64,000 nucleotides of DNA from Lachnospiraceae bacterium (lineage in GTDB: Bacteria > Bacillota > Clostridia > Lachnospirales > Lachnospiraceae): contig JAGAPK010000025.1 in assembly GCA_017623295.1 (NCBI GenBank), positions 1 to 64,000 on the forward strand. The letters are read 5' to 3'. Shown piece by piece: positions 1 to 8,164 of the stretch. The notes under the pieces are model-generated. The model was given only the letters and a program-made list of their open reading frames with translations, was not told the origin of the DNA and did no database searches. Both the position numbers and the translations under genes were made by a program. Position 1 is the stretch's first letter. The number at the start of each line of letters is the position of its first letter.

Positions 1-30
1 CTTCTTATTTACCATGATCAATTCACTCAT
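1..30 (-). CDS. Start of a divergent gene running off the left edge (partial, unidentified)
   Basis: Ten codons of a minus-strand reading frame begin with ATG at 30 and read MSELIMVNKK before the edge. An AAGGG ribosome binding site on the minus strand (plus 40-44) lies about 9 nt upstream of the ATG. A 20-bp palindrome sits 32 bp upstream of the start codon, so the gene could encode a self-controlling repressor, but that is inference from the operator-like site only. Too little is visible to name a family. Confidence 0.35.
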   Translation of the reverse strand, partial: MSELIMVNKK

Positions 31-61
31 AATATATATCCCTTACCCTTTCAACTTGTGT

Positions 62-81
62 TTTTCCGAACGTTCGGAAAA
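62..81. promoter_or_regulatory. 20-bp perfect palindrome, operator-like
   Basis: The 20 bp read TTTTCCGAACGTTCGGAAAA, identical on both strands. It lies between the divergent partial gene and the rpsB promoter. Even-length palindromes of this kind with a CGAACGTTCG core are typical of TetR-family operators. It is about 85 bp upstream of the rpsB -35 box, so control of the divergent gene is more likely than control of rpsB. Confidence 0.5.
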
Positions 82-160
82 GCTGTTTATTTGTTATATT
101 TAGGTTCGCGCTTACCTTATAAATACATTTTAAACTTTGCGCAATCAGCAGATTATTCAA

Positions 161-196
161 AAAAACCTTGCATACGCAAGGTTTTTATGTTATAGT
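161..196 (+). promoter_or_regulatory. rpsB promoter overlapped by an inverted repeat
   Basis: A sigma-A promoter is visible as TTGCAT (168-173), a 17-bp spacer and TATAGT (191-196). The -35 box lies inside a perfect 11-bp inverted repeat (161-171 with 176-186, 4-nt centre) whose right arm ends in five T. That repeat could be a bidirectional terminator for transcription entering from the left, or an operator on the promoter. The predicted transcript carries about 145 nt of leader before rpsB. Confidence 0.6.
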
Positions 197-285
197 ATCA
201 AAGTGTGCGTGGATTGGCTACGCCACGAGCGAGAAAACACATATGTTGATTGTCTGTCGGTGCTTCATGACGCGGAGGTAGGCAG

Positions 286-342
286 ATGAGCAGGTTTTTT
301 CCGAAAAGACATATGGAAGAAAATGAAACCAAATGGAGGTAA
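286..342 (+). CDS. Possible 18-codon leader peptide upstream of rpsB
   Basis: ATG at 286 opens an 18-codon frame ([18 protein letters not shown]) that stops at 340-342, five bases before the rpsB ATG. It has a strong GGAGG (274-278) with 7-nt spacing, as good as that of rpsB. The rpsB Shine-Dalgarno sequence (335-339) is contained in its last codons (TGG AGG TAA), so its translation would directly affect access to the rpsB site. It could instead be a chance frame inside an S2-binding leader structure. Confidence 0.35.
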   Translation: MSRFFPKRHMEENETKWR

Positions 343-347
343 GAAAA

Positions 348-1100
348 ATGAGCGTTATTTCAATGAAACAGTTATTAGAAGCAGGTGTTCACTTTGGACA
401 TCAGACAAGAAGATGGAACCCTAAAATGGCTCCTTATATCTTCACAGAAAGAAATGGTATCCACATCATCGACTTACAGAAATCTGTAGGTAAAGTAGAT
501 GAAGCTTACAAAGCAATCTTTGATGTAGCTTCCCAGGGTGGTACAATCCTTTTCGTTGGTACAAAGAAACAGGCTCAGGATGCTGTTAAGACAGAAGCAG
601 AGCGTTGCGGTATGTACTATGTAAATGAAAGATGGTTAGGTGGTATGTTGACAAACTTCAAAACCATCCAGTCCAGAATTGAAAGATTAAAAGCAATCGA
701 AACAATGTCTGAAGACGGTACTTTCGATGTGCTTCCTAAAAAAGAAGTTATTCAGTTAAAGAAAGAATGGGAAAAATTAGAGAAGAACCTTGGCGGAATC
801 AAAAACATGACAAGAATTCCTGACTGTATCTTCGTAGTTGACCCTAAGAAAGAAAAAATCTGTGTTCAGGAAGCTCACTCTCTTGGTATCACATTAATCG
901 GTATTGGTGATACAAACTGTGATCCTGAAGAACTTGATTATATTATTCCTGGTAATGATGATGCTATCAGAGCTGTAAAATTAATCGTTGCTAAAATGGC
1001 AGATGCTGTTATTGAAGCAAATCAGGGTGCAGAAGCTTATGTTCCGGAAGTAGAAGAAACAGCAGCAGAAGATATTGAAGAAGTAGCAGAAGAAGCATAA
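348..1100 (+). CDS. rpsB: 30S ribosomal protein S2
   Basis: Small-subunit protein S2, 250 aa, the normal length. The N-terminal stretch with [15 protein letters not shown] and the internal [13 protein letters not shown] and [12 protein letters not shown] segments are diagnostic. I place the start at 348 rather than at the in-frame ATG at 333, because GGAGG at 335-339 sits 8 nt before 348 and the protein then begins [13 protein letters not shown]. The C-terminus is a short acidic tail ([17 protein letters not shown]). tsf follows after 36 bp, the usual rpsB-tsf operon. The structured leader and possible leader peptide suggest feedback control by S2, known for rpsB in other bacteria though not by this sequence. 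Confidence 0.97.
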   Translation: MSVISMKQLLEAGVHFGHQTRRWNPKMAPYIFTERNGIHIIDLQKSVGKVDEAYKAIFDVASQGGTILFVGTKKQAQDAVKTEAERCGMYYVNERWLGGMLTNFKTIQSRIERLKAIETMSEDGTFDVLPKKEVIQLKKEWEKLEKNLGGIKNMTRIPDCIFVVDPKKEKICVQEAHSLGITLIGIGDTNCDPEELDYIIPGNDDAIRAVKLIVAKMADAVIEANQGAEAYVPEVEETAAEDIEEVAEEA

Positions 1101-1136
1101 TTATCAAGAACAATATAAAACAGGAGGACACTTAAA

Positions 1137-2075
1137 ATGGCTATCACAGCAGCAATGGTAAAAGAATTAAGAGAAATGACCGGTGCAGGTATGATGGATT
1201 GTAAAAAAGCTCTTGGCGAAACCAATGGCGACATGGATGCAGCGGTAGAATATTTAAGAAAAAATGGACAGGCAAAAGCAGAGAAAAAAGCTAGCAGAAT
1301 CGCAGCAGAAGGTCTTTGCCGTGTTGCAGTTAAAGATGATAAAACAGTAGCAGTTGTAGAAGTTAACTCTGAAACAGACTTCGTTGCTAAAAATGCTGAT
1401 TTCCAGGCATATGTTGAAGCAGTTGCTAATCAGGCAGTAAATTCTGATGCAGCAGATATGGATGCATTCATGGCAGAAGCATGGAACTTAGATTCTTCCA
1501 AGACTGTTAAAGATGCACTTGTTGATAAAATTGCAGTTATCGGTGAAAACTTAACAATCAGAAGATTTCAGAAGGTTGTTGCAACAGAAGGTTGTGCAGT
1601 TTCTTACGTTCACGGTGGCGGTAGAATCGGTGTTATCGTAGAAGCAGCTACTGACGTTGTAAACGATGCAATCAAAGAAGCTATGACAAACATCGCTATG
1701 CAGGTTGCAGCTTTAAATCCAAAATATGTTTCTACAGAGGATGTATCTGAAGAATACAAAGAGCATGAGAAAGCAATCATCGCTGAGCAGATTAAGAATG
1801 ATCCTAAGATGGCTGGTAAACCGGAAAAAGTTATCGAAGGTGCTGTTGTAGGTCGTCTTAACAAAGAATTAAAAGAAGTATGTCTGTTAGAGCAGGTATA
1901 TGTTAAAGCAGAAGACGGAAAACAGTCTGTTGCAAAATATATCGAACAGGTTGCTAAAGAAAACGGTGCTAACCTTTCTATCAAATCCTTCGTTCGTTTC
2001 GAAACAGGTGAAGGTCTTGAGAAGAAAGAAGAAAATTTCGCAGAAGAAGTTGCAAAGCAGATGGCAGGTAACTAA
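1137..2075 (+). CDS. tsf: Elongation factor Ts
   Basis: Guanine-nucleotide exchange factor for EF-Tu, 312 aa. The N-terminal UBA-like domain reads VKELREMTGAGMMDCKKAL, and the core module carries EVNSETDFVAKNADF, the conserved TDFV signature. The start has AGGAGG (1122-1127) 9 nt upstream. It is the second gene of the rpsB operon and is followed by a strong terminator. In most Firmicutes pyrH and frr come next; here they are displaced by about 8 kb, which marks an insertion point. Confidence 0.97.
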   Translation: MAITAAMVKELREMTGAGMMDCKKALGETNGDMDAAVEYLRKNGQAKAEKKASRIAAEGLCRVAVKDDKTVAVVEVNSETDFVAKNADFQAYVEAVANQAVNSDAADMDAFMAEAWNLDSSKTVKDALVDKIAVIGENLTIRRFQKVVATEGCAVSYVHGGGRIGVIVEAATDVVNDAIKEAMTNIAMQVAALNPKYVSTEDVSEEYKEHEKAIIAEQIKNDPKMAGKPEKVIEGAVVGRLNKELKEVCLLEQVYVKAEDGKQSVAKYIEQVAKENGANLSIKSFVRFETGEGLEKKEENFAEEVAKQMAGN

Positions 2076-2131
2076 GATAGAATTCTTAGAATAGACAAAG
2101 CCAGAAAATGAAATATTTGAATGAAATGATG

Positions 2132-2177
2132 AGGCATCATTGCTTATAGAAATATAGGTGATGATGTCTTTTTTTTC
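2132..2177 (+). terminator. Terminator of rpsB-tsf
   Basis: A 10-bp stem (2132-2141 with 2160-2169, two G-T pairs) with an 18-nt loop is followed by eight T. It closes the rpsB-tsf transcript 57 bp after the tsf stop. Confidence 0.8.
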
Positions 2178-2527
2178 TTGTCTGTAAAATGGAAGTCATT
2201 TTTGCTGCGAATGTTGTATTATTTATTTTGGATGTACGGATATATCTTTTATACCATGTGAAGTGGTGCTCTATGTTTATTTATGCTATAATTTAAAAAA
2301 GCTTGCGAGGTAATTAAAAGTGTTGTGTTATTGTGATAAGTGATTCAGAATCAAATAAGGATATTGAATAGTTTATTTAAGAAGCGATGAGAAGACTGAA
2401 CAAAATTGGGGATTAGTACATGTGCAGATGATGTGTTTTTGAAAACTATTGAGAAAGTGAGTCCTGTTGATAATTTATAGGTATAGTCTGTCTGAACTAT
2501 TCCAAAATGAGAAAGAAGGTAGTTTTG
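2178..2527 (+). other. Intergenic stretch with a promoter and possible gene relic
   Basis: No intact gene is visible in these 350 bp. TGC-TATAAT at 2284-2292 is a good extended -10 with no clear -35. From about 2330 the sequence reads as broken coding DNA: one frame gives VISDSESNKDIE, stop, FI, stop, EAMRRLNKIGD, stop; another frame then gives TCADDVFLKTIEKVSPVDNL and a stop. An 8-bp inverted repeat (GAATAGTT near 2369, AACTATTC near 2494) brackets this part. It may be a decayed gene of the accessory islet or the long leader of the next gene. Confidence 0.35.
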
Positions 2528-3584
2528 ATGAGTAATATAGATATTATTTTTTTGCAGAAAGTCTCTGGAATCTTAGAAGATGCCAGAAAAAACGTAAAAA
2601 CAGCAGTAAATTTATCTATGGTATATAGTTATTATGAAATTGGTCGAATAATCGTTGAAGAAGAACAAAATGGACATGAGAAAGCTGATTATGGAAAATA
2701 TATTTTAAAAGAATTGTCACAGTATTTGACAGAACATTTTGGAAAAGGGTTTTCTGTTACAAATTTGAAACAGATGAGACAATTTTACATTGTATATTCG
2801 AAAGACCAAATTAGTCAGACGCTGTCTGACCAATTTCCAGAACTTCCTCAAAATCATTCTGGAAGACAATTTTATCTTAGTTGGTCGCATTATCTGCAAT
2901 TAATGCGTATAGAAAATATTGATGAAAGACATTTTTACGAGATTGAAGCCGTACAGAATGATTGGAGTCTTACGGAATTGAAAAGGCAGTTTAACAGTGC
3001 TTTATACGAGAGATTAGCCTTGAGTAAAGATAAAGATAAAGTATTTGAATTGGCACAAAAAGGACAGGTTATAGAGAATCCGCAGGATTTAGTAAAAGAT
3101 CCATATGTGTTAGAGTTTCTTGGATTAGATGAGTTGCCAGAGTATTCAGAAACGGAATTGGAATCCAGGATAATTGATCAATTGCAAAAATTTTTATTAG
3201 AGTTAGGCAAAGGATTTACTTTTGTTGGAAGACAGGTAAGATTTACATTCGAGGAAGAACATTTCCGAGTTGATTTGGTATTTTATAATCGCTTGCTTCG
3301 CTGCTTTGTATTGTTTGATTTGAAAATCGGTGAGTTAAAGCATCAGGATATTGGACAGATGCAGATGTATGTGAATTACTATGTATGTGAATTACTATGA
3401 TAGAAAAGTAAAATTAGAGGATGAAAATAGAACTATTGGGATTATTTTATGCAAAGACAAAAAGCAATCAATTGTAGAAATGACTTTGCCGGAAGATAAT
3501 AATCAGATTTTTGCAAGTAAGTATCAGACGGTGTTACCAAGTAAAGATGAGTTGAAGAAGATTTTGGAGGAACAAACTTACTAA
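2528..3584 (+). pseudogene. DUF1016/YhcG-family nuclease-like gene, frameshifted
   Basis: The product resembles the DUF1016 (YhcG) family: an N-terminal helical domain (YSYYEIGRIIVEEEQNG, then LKQMRQFYIVY) and a C-terminal PD-(D/E)XK-like fold (FRVDLVFYNRLLRCFVLFDLK, then HQDIGQMQMYVNYYD). The putative catalytic D and D-x-K are intact. At 3365-3396 a 16-bp direct duplication shifts the frame so that translation ends at 3400; the remaining 60 or so residues (KVKLEDENRTIG onwards) continue in another frame to 3584. Deleting one copy restores an uninterrupted protein of about 345 aa. The start at 2528 has AAGG 8 nt upstream; an earlier ATG at 2507 has no good site. Family members often accompany restriction-modification genes, but none is seen here. 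Confidence 0.85.
3365..3396 (+). repeat. 16-bp tandem duplication inside the DUF1016 gene
   Basis: ATGTATGTGAATTACT occurs twice back to back (3365-3380 and 3381-3396) without mismatch. Sixteen is not a multiple of three, so the second copy causes the frameshift. Perfect identity suggests a recent slippage event. Confidence 0.95.
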
Positions 3585-3636
3585 AAGAAGAGAAGGAAAC
3601 AATTTCATGAAACTATAAATGGATTGGAGGTACTAT

Positions 3637-4536
3637 ATGAAAGCTAAAATAAATAATACAATAAGAACAACTGGAATAAAGGTTAATGAAGAGAACCTTT
3701 TTAGGGAGATGGCAAAGGAGTTTAATACTGCGATAAGCAAAGCTACATATGTTGAGATAATACATAAGAATCCAGTTGAATTTAGCTCGCGTTATAGAGT
3801 TGGTGGAGTTGCAAAAGTTGAATTAGGTGACCTTATGTTATTAACATATGATAAAGCAAGTAACGAATTAAGAATATGTATTTTACAAGCCAAGTATAAG
3901 AAAGGAAGATATTATTATTTCTTAAATTTTCATGCAGATATATTTCAATGGGAATTATTAAATGCAAAACCTTTTATTACTAATAAGAGTAAAAAATTTA
4001 ATTTTCCATCTAATATCTTGAATTTTCGAGATGATTATGACAGTATAACTGCATATGGAATATTTTATGAAGATAATATATCGAAGGAAATTGATTTCTT
4101 ATATACATTGCCTAAACATATACAACCACGTAATTATCCAAAAGGAAAGATTACCAATGGTGTTAGAAGTTTTTATTTTAGATGCCCTAAACATCAAGGT
4201 AGTCCAAATAGTATGTGTAAAGTAGGAATAACTCCTAAAGAAGCAATTTCAACTTGCTCGTTGGATGTATTTGAAGAGCAAGTGCTTAGGTGTAAAGTAG
4301 GTGCACCAATCAATGACGCTAAAGTAAGAAATTGGGTTGCACGTTTGTTGCTTAGTCATAAAGGTAGTTCAGCTACACCAGAAGTAATTGATGATTTGTT
4401 GGAATATTTGGATGTGAGAGATGACTATATTGATGAGGAGTATGGTTTTGAGGGTATTCCTTCAGTAATGGTGGTTGTTACAGATAGTGAAAAAGCCAAA
4501 AGTAATGAAACTTCCCAGTTCATCCGATATATATAG
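3637..4536 (+). CDS. Unrecognised islet protein with a possible PD-(D/E)XK-like core
   Basis: A 299-aa protein whose family I do not recognise. Start chosen at 3637 because GGAGG (3626-3630) lies 6 nt upstream; an in-frame ATG at 3619 has no site. Around residues 55-90 it reads VELGDLMLLTYD, then ILQAKYKKG, an arrangement of an acidic residue, GDL, a short beta hairpin and Q-x-K that resembles the core of divergent PD-(D/E)XK nucleases. The middle holds four Cys (FRCPKH, SMCKVG, STCSLD, LRCKVG) that might bind metal. It has no membrane segment or signal peptide. Base composition is clearly more AT-rich than neighbouring housekeeping genes, and it sits directly behind the broken DUF1016 gene, so a genome-defence role is a reasonable but unproven inference. 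Confidence 0.55.
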   Translation: MKAKINNTIRTTGIKVNEENLFREMAKEFNTAISKATYVEIIHKNPVEFSSRYRVGGVAKVELGDLMLLTYDKASNELRICILQAKYKKGRYYYFLNFHADIFQWELLNAKPFITNKSKKFNFPSNILNFRDDYDSITAYGIFYEDNISKEIDFLYTLPKHIQPRNYPKGKITNGVRSFYFRCPKHQGSPNSMCKVGITPKEAISTCSLDVFEEQVLRCKVGAPINDAKVRNWVARLLLSHKGSSATPEVIDDLLEYLDVRDDYIDEEYGFEGIPSVMVVVTDSEKAKSNETSQFIRYI

Positions 4537-4592
4537 AAAGTGCAGGACACTCAGGAAAAGGATTTCGAATAAAGTCAAAGGAGGACGCAGAA

Positions 4593-5363
4593 ATGAGTAA
4601 AATTGATGGTTATGGTGCATACCAGAATTATTATGAAAGCACAATGAAAGCCAAAAAGGCAAAAGAGACGGAACAGACTGAAAAACAGAATGTTTCATCA
4701 TTAAAGGCTTCACAGGCTGAAAAAGCAGAGAAAGAAAACAAAGTTCAGTTAAGTGACAAAGCAAAGAAATTATTGGAAGAATTAAAGAAAACCTATGGCA
4801 ATATGGATTTTATTGTTGCTGACTATGACAGTGAAGAAGAAGCAGCTGCATATCTTGCCAGAGGAACGAAAGAATACAGCGTACTGATTGAGCCGGAAAC
4901 GTTAGAAGCGATGGCAGCGGACGAGGAAACAAAGAATAAATATATCGGTATTTTAGAAGATGCAGTAGGAAAACTTTCTGATATGAAAGACAACCTGGGG
5001 GATAAAGCAGACGAAGTGACACATATTGGAATTTCCATCGATATGGATGGAAAAGTATCTTTTTATGCAGACCTGGAAAAAGTCAGTGAACGCCAGAAAG
5101 AATTTGTAGAAAAAATGATAGAAGGCAAGAAGGCCCAAAAAGAAGAGCAAGCCGAGAAAGATGAAAAAGCCGAGCAAGCCGAAAAAGAAGCGAAAACGGA
5201 AAAGTCGGAAAAGGTTGAGAAAGAAAATACGAAAGCAAAACGAACAAGGGTACAGGCGGATACCATAGAAGAACTGCTTGAAAAAATAAATGCAGTGGAC
5301 TGGAATCAGATTAAAAAGGAAGAAGTACCGGAAAGCGGAAGCCGTTTTGACTTTAGTATATAA
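4593..5363 (+). CDS. DUF6033-like lysine/glutamate-rich protein
   Basis: A 256-aa protein with the layout of the DUF6033 family seen in Lachnospiraceae. After a charged N-terminus (MSKIDGYGAYQNYYE) comes the conserved core with VQLSDKAKKLLEELKKTYG, FIVADYDSEEEAAAYLARG and TKEYSVLIEPETLEAMA (about residues 50-115), then GISIDMDGKVSFYADLEK. Residues about 165-220 are a low-complexity A/E/K run of QAEKDEKAEQAEKEAK type, probably a long charged helix. The C-terminus RVQADTIEELLEKINAVDW is also typical. AGGAGG lies just upstream of the start. The function of the family is unknown; no signal peptide or transmembrane segment is visible. Confidence 0.75.
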   Translation: MSKIDGYGAYQNYYESTMKAKKAKETEQTEKQNVSSLKASQAEKAEKENKVQLSDKAKKLLEELKKTYGNMDFIVADYDSEEEAAAYLARGTKEYSVLIEPETLEAMAADEETKNKYIGILEDAVGKLSDMKDNLGDKADEVTHIGISIDMDGKVSFYADLEKVSERQKEFVEKMIEGKKAQKEEQAEKDEKAEQAEKEAKTEKSEKVEKENTKAKRTRVQADTIEELLEKINAVDWNQIKKEEVPESGSRFDFSI

Positions 5364-5409
5364 TAGCATTTTTAGTAATTCATGGAATTTTGGTATTGAA
5401 ATGAGCCAG

Positions 5410-5462
5410 ATGGGCATACTCATAAAAAGAAAAATAGGGAAAACAGGAAGGAGTATGCCCAT
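5410..5462 (+). promoter_or_regulatory. 12-bp inverted repeat overlapping the rubrerythrin ribosome binding site
   Basis: ATGGGCATACTC (5410-5421) and GAGTATGCCCAT (5451-5462) are perfect complements separated by 29 A-rich bases. The right arm starts inside the Shine-Dalgarno sequence (GGAAGGAG, 5446-5453) and ends exactly one base before the ATG at 5463. In RNA this hairpin would hide the end of the ribosome binding site and the whole spacer. It could also act as a DNA operator. Confidence 0.6.
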
Positions 5463-6065
5463 ATGGATTTTAAAAACAGTGAAACGAAGACTAATTTGAT
5501 GCGTGCCTTTGCAGGAGAAAGCCAGGCGAGAAACCGGTACACAATCGCTGCAGCACAGGCAAAAGAAGAAAAATTGTATGTTGTAGAAGCAGTTTTTCAG
5601 TTTACGGCAGATCAGGAAAGAGAACATGCGGAGATTTTTTATAAGCATCTGAGTGAACTTGCCGGGGAGAATATAGCTATTGAAGGGGCATACCCGGTTG
5701 ACCTGGCAAAGGATATTTCCAAGCTGTTACGTATGGCACAGCACAATGAATACGAAGAACATGACGATGTTTATAAGAATTTTGCGAAGAAAGCCGAGGA
5801 AGAGGGCTTTCTGGAAGTAGCAGCATCTTTTAACATGATCGCAGAGATTGAGAAAACGCATGGAGATCGTTTTGGTCAGTTTGCAGATTGGCTGGAACAG
5901 GGAAAACTGTTTGTTTCCGATGCGAAAACAGCATGGATGTGTATGGAGTGTGGCAATATTTATTATGGAACACAGGTTCCGGAAGCTTGTCCGGTCTGCC
6001 ATAATGATAAAGGTTATTTCATTCGTCTGGAATTAGCACCATATACAACTGTAAAGGCGATGTAA
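5463..6065 (+). CDS. rbr: Rubrerythrin
   Basis: Non-haem diiron peroxidase of anaerobes that reduces hydrogen peroxide, 200 aa. The ferritin-like four-helix domain carries the metal ligands in AGESQARNRY, DQEREHAEIFY, EYEEHDDVY and EIEKTHGDRF. The C-terminal rubredoxin-like domain has two cysteine pairs, CMECG (CxxC) and CPVC, for a Fe(Cys)4 site. The layout is the classical one, with the rubredoxin domain at the C-terminus. The gene stands alone between DUF6033 and the HD-GYP gene. Its start codon abuts a 12-bp inverted repeat that overlaps the ribosome binding site, which suggests regulated translation. Confidence 0.95.
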   Translation: MDFKNSETKTNLMRAFAGESQARNRYTIAAAQAKEEKLYVVEAVFQFTADQEREHAEIFYKHLSELAGENIAIEGAYPVDLAKDISKLLRMAQHNEYEEHDDVYKNFAKKAEEEGFLEVAASFNMIAEIEKTHGDRFGQFADWLEQGKLFVSDAKTAWMCMECGNIYYGTQVPEACPVCHNDKGYFIRLELAPYTTVKAM

Positions 6066-6135
6066 GTTGCAGTAAAAAGTTGGTAAAATTGGTCGTATTT
6101 TAAGAAAATTTTAGAATTTTTTCGTAGTGGACGCA

Positions 6136-6164
6136 TTTACAAGTGAAAACGAAAATGATAAAAT
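6136..6164 (+). promoter_or_regulatory. Promoter of the HD-GYP gene
   Basis: TTTACA (6136-6141), a 17-bp spacer ending in TGA, and TAAAAT (6159-6164). The T/A-rich stretch just upstream (about 6101-6122) may be a weak terminator of the rubrerythrin gene. Confidence 0.6.
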
Positions 6165-6250
6165 TAAGCGAATATCAAGGGATAGGTATTTGCTTATTTT
6201 ATTTTGCAGGAAAATGGTAAACGAAAATATTGAAAAGAAAGAGTGAGGTT

Positions 6251-8005
6251 ATGTATTTAAATTCATTCAGCATTGGTGTAATCAGTCAGCACAGTCAGCA
6301 AATTGTGAATGTGATTCAGACACTTGCTCCTCTTGAAGATAGTGAGTATCAAATTCAAGCAAGTAGCAAGGAAACAGAAGAAATTTTAAAGGGAATGCCG
6401 GCACTTGACAGTCTGGTAATTCTTGACAGAAGAACAGAAGACCTAGAATTGTGTAAAAAGGCGCAGGTGGGAAGAATTGCTTTGATTATTTCCCAGAATG
6501 CGTTAGCGGGAATGGCAGATGAGTTATTACAAAAAGTAGATGATTTGTGGATTTTGCCGGAAAATTGTTATGATGAGAAATTACTGAGCCATTATTTTAC
6601 ACAGACAATAACCGTAATGAAACAACAGGCAGATTATCGTAAATTGCAGATAAGTGTGGATTCTGCCATTGACAGTGTTCCGAATCTGGTATGGTTTAAG
6701 GACCTTACGGGAGCCCATTTGAAGGTAAATGATGTGTTTTGTAAGGCATCTAATAAGACCAGAGAACAGATATTTAAAAAGCAGCATGCCGAGATATGGG
6801 AAGTGCCTCGGGAAGAAGAAGGCGAATTTTCCTGTTACGAATCTGAGAAGGCAGTAGTGGAAGCTGGGAAAACATGTACCTTTGATGAGAAAGTAAAGAC
6901 ACAGCAGGGAATGAAGATGTTTAAAACCTATAAATCTCCGCTGATTGATAAAAATGGTGAGATTTTTGGTACCTGCGGTATTGCAATGGATATCACTGAT
7001 TTGAGAAATGTGGGAAACCAGGTAGATGTCCTGTTAGAAGGTATGCCTTTTGGTATTCTTCTGGTAGATAAAGATAATAAAATTGTCAGCGTCAATCATA
7101 AGATTAAATTTTATCTTCATGAGAATGAGCAGACAATTGAAGAAGTGATTGACCAGGATTATCAGACATGGAAAGCTGATATTTTAGAAAAGAACTTTGA
7201 GATTGTAGAGCAGAAAGAGGAACATGAACTTGTGCTTCGGCTTAAACAGCAGCCGCGATACATCCGTATGAAAGAAGAACCTATTCTGGATGCGTTTGGT
7301 GATGAAATCGGATGCAGCGTATTTATGAGTGATGTTACTTCGGAATGGAGTTTCCAGGAAGAACTTCGGAAAGAAGTGGAGAAACAGACCAGAAAGGCTA
7401 TTTTGAAACAGAAACAGGTAGAGCGTCTGTATACACAGGCCGTTCAGGCACTTGCCAGCACGATAGATGCCAAAGATAAATATACTAATGGTCATTCCAT
7501 GCGTGTTGCAGAATATGCACGCGAAATAGCAAGAAGACTGGATATGACAGAGAAGGAGCAGGAAGATATTTATCATATGGGACTGCTTCATGACATCGGT
7601 AAGATTGGTATACCGGATGAAATTATCAATAAGCCTTCCCGTCTTACGAATGAAGAATATGCTATTATTAAGACACATCCGGTAGTAGGTGCGGATATTC
7701 TGAAAAATATGACAGAAAGCCCTGAAATTGTTGTGGGTGCAAGATGGCATCATGAGCGATATGATGGCAAAGGTTATCCGGATGGATTAAAAGGCAATGA
7801 AATCCCGATTATGGCAAGAATTATTGGTGTAGCTGATGCCTATGATGCAATGACTTCAACGAGAAGTTATCGTTGTGTTTTACCGATAGAAGTTGTGAAA
7901 GAAGAAATTGAAAAGGGAAAAGGCACACAGTTTGATCCATTGTTTGCCGATGTAATGCTTTCTATTATAGAAGAGGAGCAAAGCCAAATAAGAAAATCGG
8001 TATAG
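6251..8005 (+). CDS. PAS / HD-GYP c-di-GMP phosphodiesterase
   Basis: Probable cyclic-di-GMP hydrolase, about 584 aa. Residues 1-130 form an unassigned alpha/beta region, perhaps a degenerate receiver. Two PAS-like segments follow (IDSVPNLVWFKDLTGAHLKV, and LEGMPFGILLVDKDNKIVSV), then a short coiled coil, then an HD-GYP domain (about 400-575). Its metal and signature motifs are present: HSMRVAEYA, HDIGKIGIPDEI, THPVVGADIL, HHERYDGKGYPDG and ADAYDAMTS. No transmembrane segment is seen, so it is a cytoplasmic sensor. The start is uncertain: ATG at 6251 has GAGG very close, and a TTG at 6230 in frame is possible. It is followed by its own terminator. Confidence 0.88.
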   Translation: MYLNSFSIGVISQHSQQIVNVIQTLAPLEDSEYQIQASSKETEEILKGMPALDSLVILDRRTEDLELCKKAQVGRIALIISQNALAGMADELLQKVDDLWILPENCYDEKLLSHYFTQTITVMKQQADYRKLQISVDSAIDSVPNLVWFKDLTGAHLKVNDVFCKASNKTREQIFKKQHAEIWEVPREEEGEFSCYESEKAVVEAGKTCTFDEKVKTQQGMKMFKTYKSPLIDKNGEIFGTCGIAMDITDLRNVGNQVDVLLEGMPFGILLVDKDNKIVSVNHKIKFYLHENEQTIEEVIDQDYQTWKADILEKNFEIVEQKEEHELVLRLKQQPRYIRMKEEPILDAFGDEIGCSVFMSDVTSEWSFQEELRKEVEKQTRKAILKQKQVERLYTQAVQALASTIDAKDKYTNGHSMRVAEYAREIARRLDMTEKEQEDIYHMGLLHDIGKIGIPDEIINKPSRLTNEEYAIIKTHPVVGADILKNMTESPEIVVGARWHHERYDGKGYPDGLKGNEIPIMARIIGVADAYDAMTSTRSYRCVLPIEVVKEEIEKGKGTQFDPLFADVMLSIIEEEQSQIRKSV

Positions 8006-8060
8006 CATACGAAGAAAAACAGCACAAAAAAATAGCATAAAAAACGATATAACGAATAAA

Positions 8061-8095
8061 AAGTACACTGGAATAAATTTCAGTGTATTTTTTTT
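8061..8095 (+). terminator. Terminator after the HD-GYP gene
   Basis: TACACTG (8064-8070) pairs with CAGTGTA (8081-8087), extended outward by G-T and A-T pairs, and is followed by eight or more T. Confidence 0.8.
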
Positions 8096-8164
8096 GTAAA
8101 ATTTCTTTTCGTAATTCCACAGATGTGTTATGATAAGAAAGAAAATATTAAGGAGTCGGTGAAG

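Noticed and set aside
4953..5648. A 231-aa minus-strand frame rich in Phe, Cys and Leu
   Set aside because: It is antisense to the Lys/Glu-rich DUF6033-like gene and the start of rubrerythrin; reversed A-rich codons produce the Phe-rich string. No ribosome binding site was seen.
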